From Rhodeus uyekii (Eukaryota > Chordata > Actinopteri > Cypriniformes > Acheilognathidae), in contig JAWRVZ010000102.1 of NCBI GenBank assembly GCA_037043235.1, positions 887,501 to 951,500 of the forward strand: DNA of 64,000 bases, in the 5' to 3' direction. The notes below the pieces were generated by a model that worked only from the letters and a program-made list of their open reading frames with translations, was not told where the DNA came from and ran no database searches. The position numbers were made by a program, and so were the translations under genes. Positions 29,946-43,200 of this stretch are shown in pieces (within the stretch, counting starts at the first letter, position 1; each line of letters opens with the position of its first letter).

Positions 29946-32900
29946 GTAAATGAGGCATATTTGTGCATCATAAAATACAACAGAATGTAGAATAATATAC
30001 AAAATAACTGCATAGCCAAGAACACAGAATTCATGTCTTCACATATTGATGTTTAATACAAAAAGTTCATTTTCTTTTTGAAAGGTAAACATCCCTTTAG
30101 ACTTTATTTATTTAAGTTAGATTAGGTTTGGAAGGGAGTTGGAGAACAATAAAATGTGTACCCTTTAAACATTTGTTCATTCTTCAAGTCTATGCTTTTT
30201 TTGTTGTTGAAAGAACTTAGTTTGCTTGATGAAGTATAGCTAATATTTTAGGCCCTGTACAATTTTGTGCTCTAGTATACTCCTGACTTGTAACTTTAAA
30301 CCAGTTTTGAATTACAACTCCCAAGAGGGAATTATCTCAGTGCATGGAATGCAAACCTTGTTTAAATAGATACAGGGACTGTTTCAGAGCTGACTCTTTT
30401 GAAGATAAATGGTCTTTCACAAACTGCATAGGCTCTCACATTATACGCAGACAGCCATGTGCATATGGAAATAGTGGGTGGAAACTTGTCTATGGAAGAT
30501 GTATGTGATTCTTCCTTCCTCAGAACACCAATTAGGATTTATGATCTTCTTGTTTAAAAGACCCTTTGCTGTTTATATGTATGCACAGAATAAGGACTTT
30601 TGAGATTTTGTGAAGTGTGTTCAACGTTATACATTTTCACTGCAAATAGTTATAACGAGAGTGCATTTCCTAGTATTTTCTTAACTTCTTTCCTTGTCAG
30701 TAAGACTGATTCTGACCTCCAGTAAAGTGTATGACTACACTGCAAAACAAAAATGCAAGAAAACTTTGCCCTGCTAAGACTTTTTCTTTTCTGTCAATTT
30801 TCCTCTCTCACTGCCTCACTTTTGCCTTTGAGCTTGTCCTTGAGAACATTGTTGTTCAGTGCAAAGATGAAAGTCAATAAATAAGAAAATAAAAATGCTC
30901 TTTTGTATCAAAGTTTGCATTTAGCTCAGCTACATTTTTGAGCCTGCATCCTGTGCACATCCTAAACCCCAGGTTCTGCTGTGGAAATAAGAAGCTGGTG
31001 TGTGTTCAGCGGAGTTATTTAGGATTGATGTTGGGTTCATGCAGGCACAGCAGGATCAGACTTCTCAGGGAGCTGGTTTTACTCCGTCTTGCATTGCCTG
31101 CGACAAGCTTTGAAGTGTATTTTCATAGTCCGAGGGAAACTTGAAAGTCCCAAGACAGGTGTGGAGATTGGTAATAGAGTGCAGACATTGCCAGTGCTGT
31201 GACAGGCTTTCATTTCCCTCTCTGGCTTTTCACCTCACGTGGGGTGTTTGTGAGAATAACACATGGATTTTTTTCGATACCCCCTTGAAATTTCCAGTTT
31301 CTTACACACATTTCAGAAATTAGAGACACTTGTGATGAGATGTTAAACAACCAGCTGTATCTGCTAGTTGTATTGAAGCTTATAACATGGATTTGGATAG
31401 TGCATTTAATTTAAATCTGAACCAAATAGCACTCTCCTGTAACACTTTCCTCTGTTGATATGTTCTAGATGGAAATGTGGAATAAGATTTGGCAGGAGCT
31501 CCATTCAGAGCGGTGCAGCAGGTCAGAAGCCCCTGTGATCCCTCTGGCTGACCCCCCGGCTGTTAAAGAGTTGCTAAAAGCAGAGATTCAGTTGTTGCTG
31601 CTCACACTGAGGGAAAAAGCAGCCAGACAGGGCAGGTGAGTAAATACAGGATTATAATATTTCTGCAATGCAACATGGATCCTCAGCTGTTACACAACAG
31701 ACATCGAACATCATGTCAACACAACTGTTTACTTTAATAAAAATGAACAGTAACCATCATAGCTCTGAAAGACTTTTAACCTCTGGGATCTTGTTGATAT
31801 ATAGTCATAAACTTTATTAAAAGCCATTCATTAGATATAAGACATGAAGTTTGGATCTCTTCTAATGTTATATATTAATTAATATCCTGTCGAATTGTCT
31901 AATAATGATAAGCTGACATTAAAATTGTATGCTTTTCATGAAAAACTAAAATAAAAGTATTTTAAATGTGACAAGATTCGACAATATTAATGTGACTGCA
32001 TTGAAACCATTATATAAGAACTGAACTGAGCTGGACAATGACATCACCGTTTTCTCCAAAGCTGCTATGTAGATAAATGAACTAAATTAATAACTATTGA
32101 TTTTTATTACTGAAATTAATCAACACTGAACTTAGCTGGACAATGACAATAACAATTCTCTCTTCTAGAGCTGTTGTATAGCCGAAAAAAACTTTATTAC
32201 ATTTTTTTCCTGTTATCACTGTAAAGCTGTTTTGAAACAATCTCTATTTTTAAAAGCGGTATATAAATAAAGGTGACTTGACCAGAAAATTCAAAACACA
32301 ACAGTATGGTTTGCTAAAGATTACATTTAATAGTCTTATTTGGTTATTGGTGTATTAAATCTTATTTTTCAATTGAGCTTGTTAGATGACAGCAAAGGTC
32401 ATTTAAATAAAAAGGACAGAAATGAGCATACGCAATTAAATCCAATATCGACCGATACAGATAAATAAAAAACACAGCAACAACACAATTATTATGCATC
32501 CCTTCAATACAGTCATGGTTTGGTGAGCTAACTTTATTACTTATATTAACACTAAATTATAGTAATTTTTTAAATAAACATTTTCAATAGATTTCAACTG
32601 AAATGTTTCATTCAACTCACTGTTAAGTCTTTTGTGCAGGTGCCGTGTTGTAATTGCTTTCCTTGACTTGACGAATGAATGTTCTGACCTTAATGGAGAC
32701 CCAAAGTATTCTTTTCAGCTGACTGGGAGTGAGTTCATAGGTCAGGGCTTTGCTTTTGTAAAGTAGCATTGCTTTAAAAAATGCTTGCTTATAAATCATT
32801 GACTTTTAAAGCTTGGACCAGGCATAGGAGCACATTACAAAAGGACTGCTTTAAATGAAGTGAATCAGTTATGTCAGCAGTAATGACTGTATCTGGTTTG

Positions 32901-35900
32901 TTTGACAGGTCATGTTCTGTTTGCTTTTAAATTTGTAGCAATTTATGATTACGTTTCAATTGGTTGCCTAGTGACTTTTCTCTCTAAGGGTTCTTTGTTC
33001 ATGTGGCTGCTTGTCTAATATAACAATGCACTGGGAAGAAGATATTTACAGGTACCAGTCAGGCAAGAAGGGTGATCTTCTCTGAGCAACCAGCTAGACA
33101 GTGATAAGAATCTCTGCTGAATAATCTCTGTGATTATTTTTAACAGTTAAACCCTTTACGTTGATTTTATTGGTTAACTATTTACATTGTTCTTTGCTGA
33201 GCTTTTAGATCCATTTTCACATATTTATATTCCTTATTTCCCTTTTCTTTTAGTTGACAACAAAACTCTCTTTTCAGCCATGGCGAATCAGGAGCAGGAT
33301 TTTTTTTGCGGCTACTGGTACAGTCCATTAGAGAAAACACTTAATTAATACTCAAATCGCTGAATAGAATTGGCACTGTCACCTGGAAACAAATATTGCA
33401 TATGACGATTGAGGTGTAAACTTGTTTGTGTTTACCAACTTCCTTTGCTTACGTAATTTAGCTTCTGATCTGCTTTGAGGGAAAATTTGGATTACTTCTC
33501 TTTCATATTGCTCCAGGTTTGGAGCTTTCCTGGCAAATTATGTGGGCCAAAGCAGGAAACTGTTGACTCAATGGTGTTTTTTTGTGTGCTTTACCATGGG
33601 CAAGAAAGCTTTTGAAAGGAATTAATCTAGTTAGCGGCACTTTTCCCCCTCTCCTCCCTCCTGTGTGGTCTAAGTTCCCGTCTGTGTGATTTGTTGTGGC
33701 TGTATGGAGTCAAGCTGCACCTGTTTCTTTATACTAGGTCTCCGTTCAATGGGCATTGAGAGAGAACCTTAGTTCATGCGTGAACTGCAAGCGGCTGAGA
33801 CTTTAAAAGCTAACCAAAGAAGGGTTCTTAAATCTCTGGAGAGTGATACCACAACAATCAGTGCAGGAAGGCTGGAAAGAGAAAGTTGTGTGCACAGTGT
33901 ATTTCACACGTAGGTAAATTATCAGTGCATATGGAGGGGCGTTTTGAAATGGCCTCTTATTTTACTCCGATACATTGAGGGATTTTTTTTCTCCTCTTTT
34001 TGATGTGGCAGCTCCTCTGTGCTATCTTTGTTGGCTGGAGTGCACTCCTCCCTCCTCTATGAACACTGCTAAGCTGCCCACAATTTAGCCTCTGTTCCTG
34101 TCAGTACATCCCATCTATATGAGCAGAGCAGAGATGGGCGTAGGACCTCTGCTCATAATGCACGCTTCCGTCAGAGATGCTTGTTAACGTCTCCTGACTC
34201 TTTTCATCAGGCTACAAAAGCCCCACAATCATGCAAACTGTATCCTGTCAGTGCTAAAAAAGAAAGGGGGAAGATATAAGCAATGTTGGACTGAAAGTGA
34301 TACACAGCTTTACAAGTGAATAATGTCTTAAAGTGAGAAAGGACCATCTGCTTGCTTCATCTTTGTTTCTGGCTATTCAGATGTTTTCCTGTAATTTAGC
34401 TCTTCTGCCTCATATGTTTGTATTAATAGATTAAAGGGAAGTTCCTTGTTGTTCATAAAGGGTCGAATAGAAATGGTTAATTGTGGCTAACTGAAGCTGT
34501 CAGCCTCCAATTGTTGTCAAATCTAGGCTTACGTTTTTTTAATGCATTCATTTTACTGCATTTCCAAATGCAAACCTTTGTGCTTATTTACAATAACTTG
34601 TCAAAGGTGTGCCCATGGACTGGAAAATCAAGTCCAGTCTTGATATATATTTAGAAAACATGTCTGTGGATAAAAGGCTTTTGCTCCCTTGTTGTGTGCT
34701 GCCTTCATCCTGCAACCAGCAAGGCTGTTTTAAGATTACAGTAAGGAGTGAGAGAGCCGTTTCATTTCTCATGGAAAACATCAGCATTCTGTTCTTATTA
34801 TTTGAGATGGGGGTTTTTTTCTCTCCATATTTTGTTAGTTTTAATAAATACCGGTAGTTAGGAAATTGCTAAAACCTTAAAACGTGTGTGTTTAAACAGT
34901 GGTGTGAAAAAGTGTTTGCCCCTTCCTGTTTTTTTTTTGTTTTTTTGCATGTTTGTCACTTAAAGGTCATCAAAATAATTTTACTCAAAGATAACACAAG
35001 TAAACACAAAATGCAGTTTTTAAATGAAGGTTGTTTTTATTACAGGAAAACAAAATCCAAACCTACATGACCCTGTGTGAAAAAGTTATTGCCCCCTAAA
35101 TCTAATAACTAGTTGGGCCTCCTTTAATAGCGACATCAAGCGTTTGCGATAACTTGCAAAGAGTCATTTACAATGCTGGGGAGGAATTTTGGCCCACTCA
35201 TCTTTGCAGAATTGTTGTAATTCAGCCTTTTGGAGGGTTTTCAAGTATGAACTGCCATTTTAAGTTCATGCCACAGCATCTTAATAAGATTCAGGTTAAG
35301 ACTTTGACTAGGCCACTTCAAAGTCTTCATTTTGTTTTTCTTCAGCTGTTCAGAGGTGGACTTGCTGGTATGGTTTGGATCATTGTGCAGAACCCAAGTT
35401 TGCTTCCGCTCGAGGGCACAAACAGATGGCTGGGCATTCTCCTTCAGGATTTTTTGGTAGACAGCAGAATTCATGGTTCCATTTATCACAGCAAGTCTTC
35501 CAGGTCCTGAAGCCACAAAACAGCCCCAGACATCACACTACCACCATCATATTTTACTGTTGGTATGATGGTATGTTCTTTTTCTGAAATGCAGTGTTAC
35601 TTTTACGCCAGATGTAACGGGACACACATCTTCCAAAAAAAATTGGGGTGCTTTTTTCAAACAGCACCATATAGGTTTTTATTTTGTTTTCCCTTAATAA
35701 TAACAACATCCTTCATTTAAAAACTGCATTTCATGCTTACTTGAGTGTTATCTTTGACTAATATTTAAATTTGTTTCACAATCTGACACATTTAAATATG
35801 ACAATCAGGAAGGGGGCAAACTCTTTTTCATATATAAACACACACACACTCACACACACATATATGTTGCTAGATTGCTAGATCCAAACTAGTTTTCCCA

Positions 35901-37631
35901 ACTTTATTTATTTAAGGAACACCATAGCTCCATTAGCAAGTCTCTAATACTCCATTACTGAAACCAAACTAGAACTTTTTTGGATATCATTCAGCAACTT
36001 TTAAACAAGGCAAAAAAATCAATACTCTATGGAAAGTCTCCCCAAATAGCTTCTCTATTTAATTAGATGCCTGAGCTATTTTGTCTTTTGAAGGTTTCTT
36101 GAGAAATCTGTAACAGCACATTTATTTATAAATTAAATCCAATTAAGTCAAATCTTCTTTTTAGGATTAAATAAATAAAGATTTGAGGTTTGGGAATCAC
36201 TGTGCTAGCACTTTCACCATTCTGTCATTCTCACTGTCAGTAAATGGATCTCCGTGTGTGTCTCAGGGATGAAGAGGAGGTCATGGCCCATTACAACCCT
36301 AGTGTGGTGAGTTACGCATTGAGCAGCAGTAGAGCACAGAGACAGGGGAGTCCAGGTAACTTGTTTGAAAGGAAATCACCTTCCAGATCCCCATCAAGCC
36401 AGAGTGAGATTGGAAGCAAGTCAGTGTTTCAACAAAAAAAAAAGTATATACTTCTATATGATGGAAGTTGGGTTTAGTGAGTATTAAATGGCACTTCTTT
36501 TTTTTCAGGTCAAGCTCCAGCCTCTCATCTCATTCCAGCTGTGAGGAAGAAATCAAGGCCTTAAGACACAAGTTAAACATCACCCATATAGATGAAGTTG
36601 TGAGCCATCTCAGGTAAGGGCATGCAGTCTTTTTATAACTCTTTTCTATTTTTATTTATAATATGTTTCAAAATGTATTTCTGTGATAGTAAAACTGAAT
36701 TTTCAGCAGTCATTATTCCAGTCTTCAGTGTCACATGATCCTTAAGAAATCGTAATATTCTGATTTGGTGTTTAAGAAACATTTCTTATTATTATCAGTG
36801 TTGCAAACAGCTGTGCTGTTTAATATTTTTGTGGAGAAAATGTTTTTATAACTGAGGATTGCTTTGAGCATTAAAGGAAAACTATGAAGAACGAAGTAAA
36901 ATGTTGGATCTAATTCCATACATATAACAAACACAATAACATTTTTATCAAGCAGATAATATTGGAATTGTTTGTTTTCAACCAGGGCAGTGTACATTAT
37001 AGAACGACCGTTTAGCCAGCAAGACTGTCCGTTTGCAGTTTGATCCCGTTGTGCAGTTTAGTTAATATTGTGGAGCACGCATTCCTCAGGGTATATTTCT
37101 CTCTCCTTTGCTCAATATGTGCTCATACTGACTATGGATGCAGACCAGACACGCTCCTTCTTGTGCAAACATGCTGTGAGAACAGAATGTTGGACTTCCT
37201 CACTTACCTCTCTTTCCCTCTTTCCACAACTATGTATTTTCATCTAGGATTATATCACTTACTGCTAGTTCTAAAATGATGTCTAAATTTGGATTTTGGG
37301 CTGTCTGTAAGCTCACACATACACTAACAGTCAAATATTTGGACTGTGACTAAACTGGTTTCTCTTGATCTTAAAAAGCTTGATCTTAAAAAGTCCTATG
37401 CTTGAATATAATGTTGTAGACAAGTATACATAAATACATTTTAAATTACTTAAACTGAGAATAATAAAAAAAATAACTTTTGCAACATTAAAATATATTT
37501 ATTGTTTGCATGTATTTGATTAGTAAGTTAAATATGTAATAATCCTAAGTGTAAGTTTCATTTGTTAATCTAAACATAATTAGATTTATATTATATTCAT
37601 ATTTTATTAGTTGTATTATTTATTTGTATTA

Positions 37632-37671
<40 letters not shown>

Positions 37672-40219
37672 GCTGCTCAAATAAAGGAAACACTTTCACA
37701 CATTGGATCTCAATTAATTAAATATTCAATGTGAAAATCTTTATTTTTTATACATGCATATTAAGAATATAATTGTGACAACAGTCTATTTATTTGACAA
37801 TATTTTGACAATAGTCTAATTATTTGAGTGCTGGATTTGAAATCATACCAAAAAAGTTACAGGTTGGTACAACTTGCATGAATAATGTAATAATGTGTAT
37901 GGCCCTTATAGTATGCACTCGCGACAAACTCTGGGTATGCTCCTGATGAGATGGTGGATGGTGTCCTGGGGATCTCCTCCCAGACCTGGATCAGGGCATC
38001 AGTGAACTCCTGGATAGTTTCTAGTGCTACTTGGCGGCTTTGGATACTCTGATACACAGTGTCCCAGAGGTTCTCAATTGGTTTCAGGTCTGGGGAACAT
38101 GAGAGCCAATCAATGGCATCAATGCCTTTGTCATCTAAACCGTCTTCTCACTCTAGCCACATGAGGTGCATTATCATACACCAGGGTGAAAACAGGGCCC
38201 ACTCCACCAGAATAAGGTCTGACATTCGCTTTGAGGGTCTTATCCCGTACCTAACATCCTGGAAGAGAATGACGGACTTGAATTCTGGAAATGCCACCCA
38301 ATCTGCACAGTGCTGAGCTGTGAGCACACTTTAGTGCCACCCTCATGAAGTCTGTTTCTGACAGTTTGGTCAGAAACATGTACACTAGTGGCCTGCTGCA
38401 GGTCATTTTGTAGGAGTCTGGCTGTGCTCCTCCTGGTCCTCTTCACAAAAAGGAACGGAGACCAGTCCTGCTGCTTGGTTGTTGCCCTTCTATGTCCCTG
38501 TCTAATTCTCCCTGTGTGACAGCCTGTTTCTTGGTATCTCCTCCATGCTCTTTAAACTGTGCTGGGAGACACACCAAACCTCCTTGCGATGACACATATG
38601 GATGTGCCTTCCTGGAGGAGCAGGACAGACTATGCAACCTGATTGGGTTGCAGGTACTGACAGTGGCAAGGACCCTAAAAAAACACAAAACTAAGACAAA
38701 TCAGTTAGGAACACTAAGGAGAGAACAACTGTCTATGGCCACCACCTTCAAAATCATTCCCTTTTTAGGGGTTGTCTTTCTGTTGCCTCTCCAGCGCACC
38801 TGTTGTCACTTTTATTTGCACCAAAGAAGGTGAAACTGATTCACAATCACTTATGCTTACTAATTGGACTGGTTGATATTCCTGAAGTTTAGTTCATTTG
38901 ATATTAAACTGGGATTTTAAATGTTCCCTTATTCTTTTTGAGGTCTTTTGAGGTGTGTACACGTATGTAACAACTCTCATTGTCATTCCAAAGCCATACA
39001 TTTTCTTAAGAGGCATGATCGCTTTACATGACTAACAGCTTTTAGGCTTTTACTCGCATATAAACATTGATCAGAGAACATAGAAGCTCAACCGAATCTG
39101 CTTGATGTGCGAGAACAAACCTCATTGGTTCTTGCAGAAGCTCAAACGTGCTCTGTAACATGAGAATGAACCTCATTGGTTCTCGCACGTCAAGCAAGCA
39201 TGTCTGAGCTTACGTTTCTCACGCAATCATGCCTCTTCAGAAAATCTGGACGAAATAGCTAATTTCATATGGATTACTTTTATGATCTCTTTATGAACTT
39301 TTTGAGCCATCTAAGTGGTTGTTTTATAGACTGTCATTGGAGGGACAATCTACAGAGGGACAGAAATGTCTCAGATTCCATTAAAAAATTTCTTAATTTC
39401 TGTTTTGAAGATGAATGAAAGTCTAATGGGTTTGGAATAGCATAGGGGTAGGTAAATGGTGACAGAATTTTCAGCTTTGGTTGAATTAACCCTTAAAGCC
39501 TCTATTTCAGTCCAACCTTCCTGTTTTCTATGAATGCCTCGCTCAACTCCTTTACCACTCCCATCCTCTCCTTCTCTGCCAGGCATGTGTAACCCTCCAC
39601 CCAGTTAACAGGAATGTAAACAGTAAGTCCTGCGCAGCAGGGAACTGAGATAGAAAGAGGGGAGCTGGAGAGAACAGCCAGATCTGTCCCTCCATCAGAA
39701 CAAAAGACCTCATTGTGAGCAAATGAATACCAGATCCCAACATATGTAAGATTCCTTGGCTTTAAAAGAAAAGTGAAAAGAGTTTGTGACTACAATGGTT
39801 TTGTAACATAGAAGTAGGCCAATTTTCGCTTCCCTGCTGATCTGGAAAAGAGTTCATGTTCCAGCAGGTTTGAGTCCAGCTCAGATAAAAACTCTTTGAA
39901 GTGCAGTGTTTTGTATGAAGTACTTTAATAAGAAGAGGTCACCAATCCCCAAATGGACAGTTATTCATAGTTGCCATAATTATGTGCATCTTATTCTTGG
40001 TACCACTTAAAATTATGGCTTGTTGTTTGTTTGATGTATATTTTCCACTGGATGAAAGTTCATTTAGAACACATACTATATATGCACCTAATTTTTCAAA
40101 AAAGGCCTTGTTTGATTGACAGGTCAGTCCTAACCGAAGAATCTGAAGCATTGAAAAGAGAGGTGCAGATCCTGCAGGTAAGGGTACATTTTGACATTAC
40201 ATACTGCATTTAGTACTGG

Positions 40220-40256
<37 letters not shown>

Positions 40257-43200
40257 GTGTATTTTAGGTGATTGCTAGGATGCTCCTAATTCGAGCCCTT
40301 CAGCTTCTGCCTGAATGTGGAATAAAAAAAGGTTTTGCAAATGTTATGTGTATGTATGAAATCTGATACACGTCGAGCTGAACACATGGATGTGACTATT
40401 GCAAGTCATAGTCATAGCGCCACCAACTGGCAGCAGGAAGTGTGTTAGTTGAAACATTTATGCTTACCTGAATTGCTTCAAACAGGGTCAGAATAATATC
40501 AAGACATGGCAGGTGTATTTACCTCTTTTTCTAAAGCTGTGGGGTGATGGTGGTCCAGCCATTTCTCTGCAAAAAACACTATTTGAGGTATCAATCATGT
40601 GCCTTTGAGTTTATAATCATAGTATGGTGTTACATTTTTAAATATGAACAATAAGTTATTCTTTCCTTGACAATAACAATGACAAATGCACTAATAACAA
40701 TGTGTAATTATGTACAACCCCACTCATTAATTACAGTAGATAGTTTCTTTGAATTACTCAGTACTTTCTTAATAATTGCACCTTACATGACCACTTATGT
40801 AAAGTGTGAAATATAGAACAGTTGTTCTTTTTGATGTTACATAAGCAGCTGAGAAATGGATAATCATGCATCAACTACCATAGAACATTCTACTACATGC
40901 CATCCTTGCTTCACTCTCTCTTCTGTTAGAGTGAGAGCTCAGCCACAGATGTGAGCCACTCTCAGTGAGAATGCCATTTGTTTTCGTCAGATATGCACAT
41001 TATTTGAAGCATTCTGTCCAAACTCCTGGCCACATACAGTTAGAATGCTGTACAAATTTACGCCACTATTCACCTTGACATCTCATCCTGCTACACATAA
41101 ATCAAATATCAAATATGTTCTAATTGGCTGTGATTTGTTCATGTAAAACAGATTTAGACCAGTGGCTGCTGAGACATGCTTTTGGGGATCTCAGCGTTAA
41201 GGGGGCCACAACCCTTTCTTGCACGAATTGGCGACAAACTCACCCATTTTTAATTGCTCTTAGATCATGAAAATTAAGTTGATGTTTGAGTGGATTGCAT
41301 GTGTTTTGGGGTTTTTATTGAATACTTTACTGTTTTTAACCAATACAGTAATAACACAGGAATATTGTATGTATTTAACCAATAAAAAATAAATGAAATA
41401 CAGTGATCTCTTGTTTATCACGGTTAATATTTACCGGAACCCCCTGCGATAGGTGAAAATCCACGAAGTAGGATCAGCCAATCAGCTCACGCGATACATC
41501 CACTTGTGCTCTCATTCGTCGATCTTGCGGCGGGAACCAATCACGTGGCTTGTCTGAGTGCCCGTGGGTGTGTACAAAGCCTCTGAGAGAGTTTCTCTCT
41601 TTGTCTGGCATCCGGGGAAACCGTCACAATGAACCAACGCTGCTTTCCGCAGTACGACTGCTGATATGACGATATTTTAGAATTTTTAGTTTTCGATAAA
41701 TATTTTTGAAAAATCCGCGATGCACTGAGGCCGCAAAACTTGAACCGCAAAGTGGCGAGAGATTACTGTAGGCTGAAATCATGTGAAAACTGAAAATTCT
41801 GATTATATTCACGGTGGACACATTTCTACCATAGCTCTCTTCACTGAGAAAACCTCAGACTGAAATCTACAAATTAGTGTACTAAAAATAGTGATTGGGT
41901 GTTTTCAATTGGGTAATAGATTAAAGTAACATACATAACGCGATCTAATTACTTTTCTGATGTAAAGAGTCATTGTACTTTCCTGTAGCTCACACAGTAG
42001 AGCATGGTCCTTGCAACGTCAAGGTCATGAGTTCGATTCCCAAGGAAAGCAAGAACTGATTAGAATGTATCTTGAATGTGATGTAAGATGGATAAAAGCG
42101 TCTGCCAAGTGCAACACATTTACTTAATCACATTACTTTTCTGATGTAAATGCAAATTGCATTCTAATAATACAAATACGTTCAGTTACAGCCTAAAAAA
42201 CACTATTGTACTGACAATTGTTTACAGATGAAGTACTTTCAAAAGTAAATCAGCTCAAATGCAGTCTGTCCAATTTATTGGACATTTAACAATGTTATGA
42301 CTCCTTTCGATGTTGCTTTTTTTTTTTAAACCTGCAAGAGTCTATAATGGAAGGAATGGATGGATATTCTTGAGCAATTTGGCATTTCTGACCATCTTGG
42401 TTTGGAGAAGAAAAAGAATGGCATACAATGGCTTACCACCTGGTGGCAGTGCATAGGGTACAGATTTTTGTTAATTTTTTTTCTTCCTCCTCCATGGTTT
42501 TGGTCTTAGTTAACGATAATAACCCTGTCCCACAGACATCTGCTCATCTGAGGGAGTTAGGAGTGAGTGTGGCAGAGGCCTCCCTCTGGTCATAGATTTC
42601 AGTGCTATTTCTTTTCCAGCTAGCGTCTGGGGTTATACCGCTGCCCACAGACCACATGGCTAAAATATAGTCTCCTGTATGCCGGCAGTGAGAGCACTCT
42701 CCTCAGAGAGTTCTGTTTTGTTTCATTTAACAGGATGAGTTTAGAATGCATGTGCTGGGCAGTGATCATAACTCTACATGATACTGTATAGCAGTGAGTC
42801 AGAGCAAATAAACCGAGGCAACAGTCAGATTGGTGTAATAACAGTATTCCGCTGCCATACAACATGTGGGCTAATGGAGATCCATGGCTTTGCAGTGAAA
42901 GCATGTGGTTTGGAGACCCATTTTAAGAGCTTGAGTCTCAGTGGAGCAGTGCTGTGGAATCATTTAGTGCAGTGTGGGCTCTGGGTCTGCATGAACACTA
43001 TTATGATGTGGCCGAAGCAATGACATTTTTTTTCCATGATAAATAAGTCACTTTTTTCATAATTTTACTTTTGCTCTGTAAAGCAATTTGGCATTTTATT
43101 CTTGATGCAGATACAAAGTTTGATTGAATCATCAGTCATTACAGTAAACAAAGTTTTCTATTTTGATGTATTCCTTTGACGTTAAGGCGGAATTTTCACA

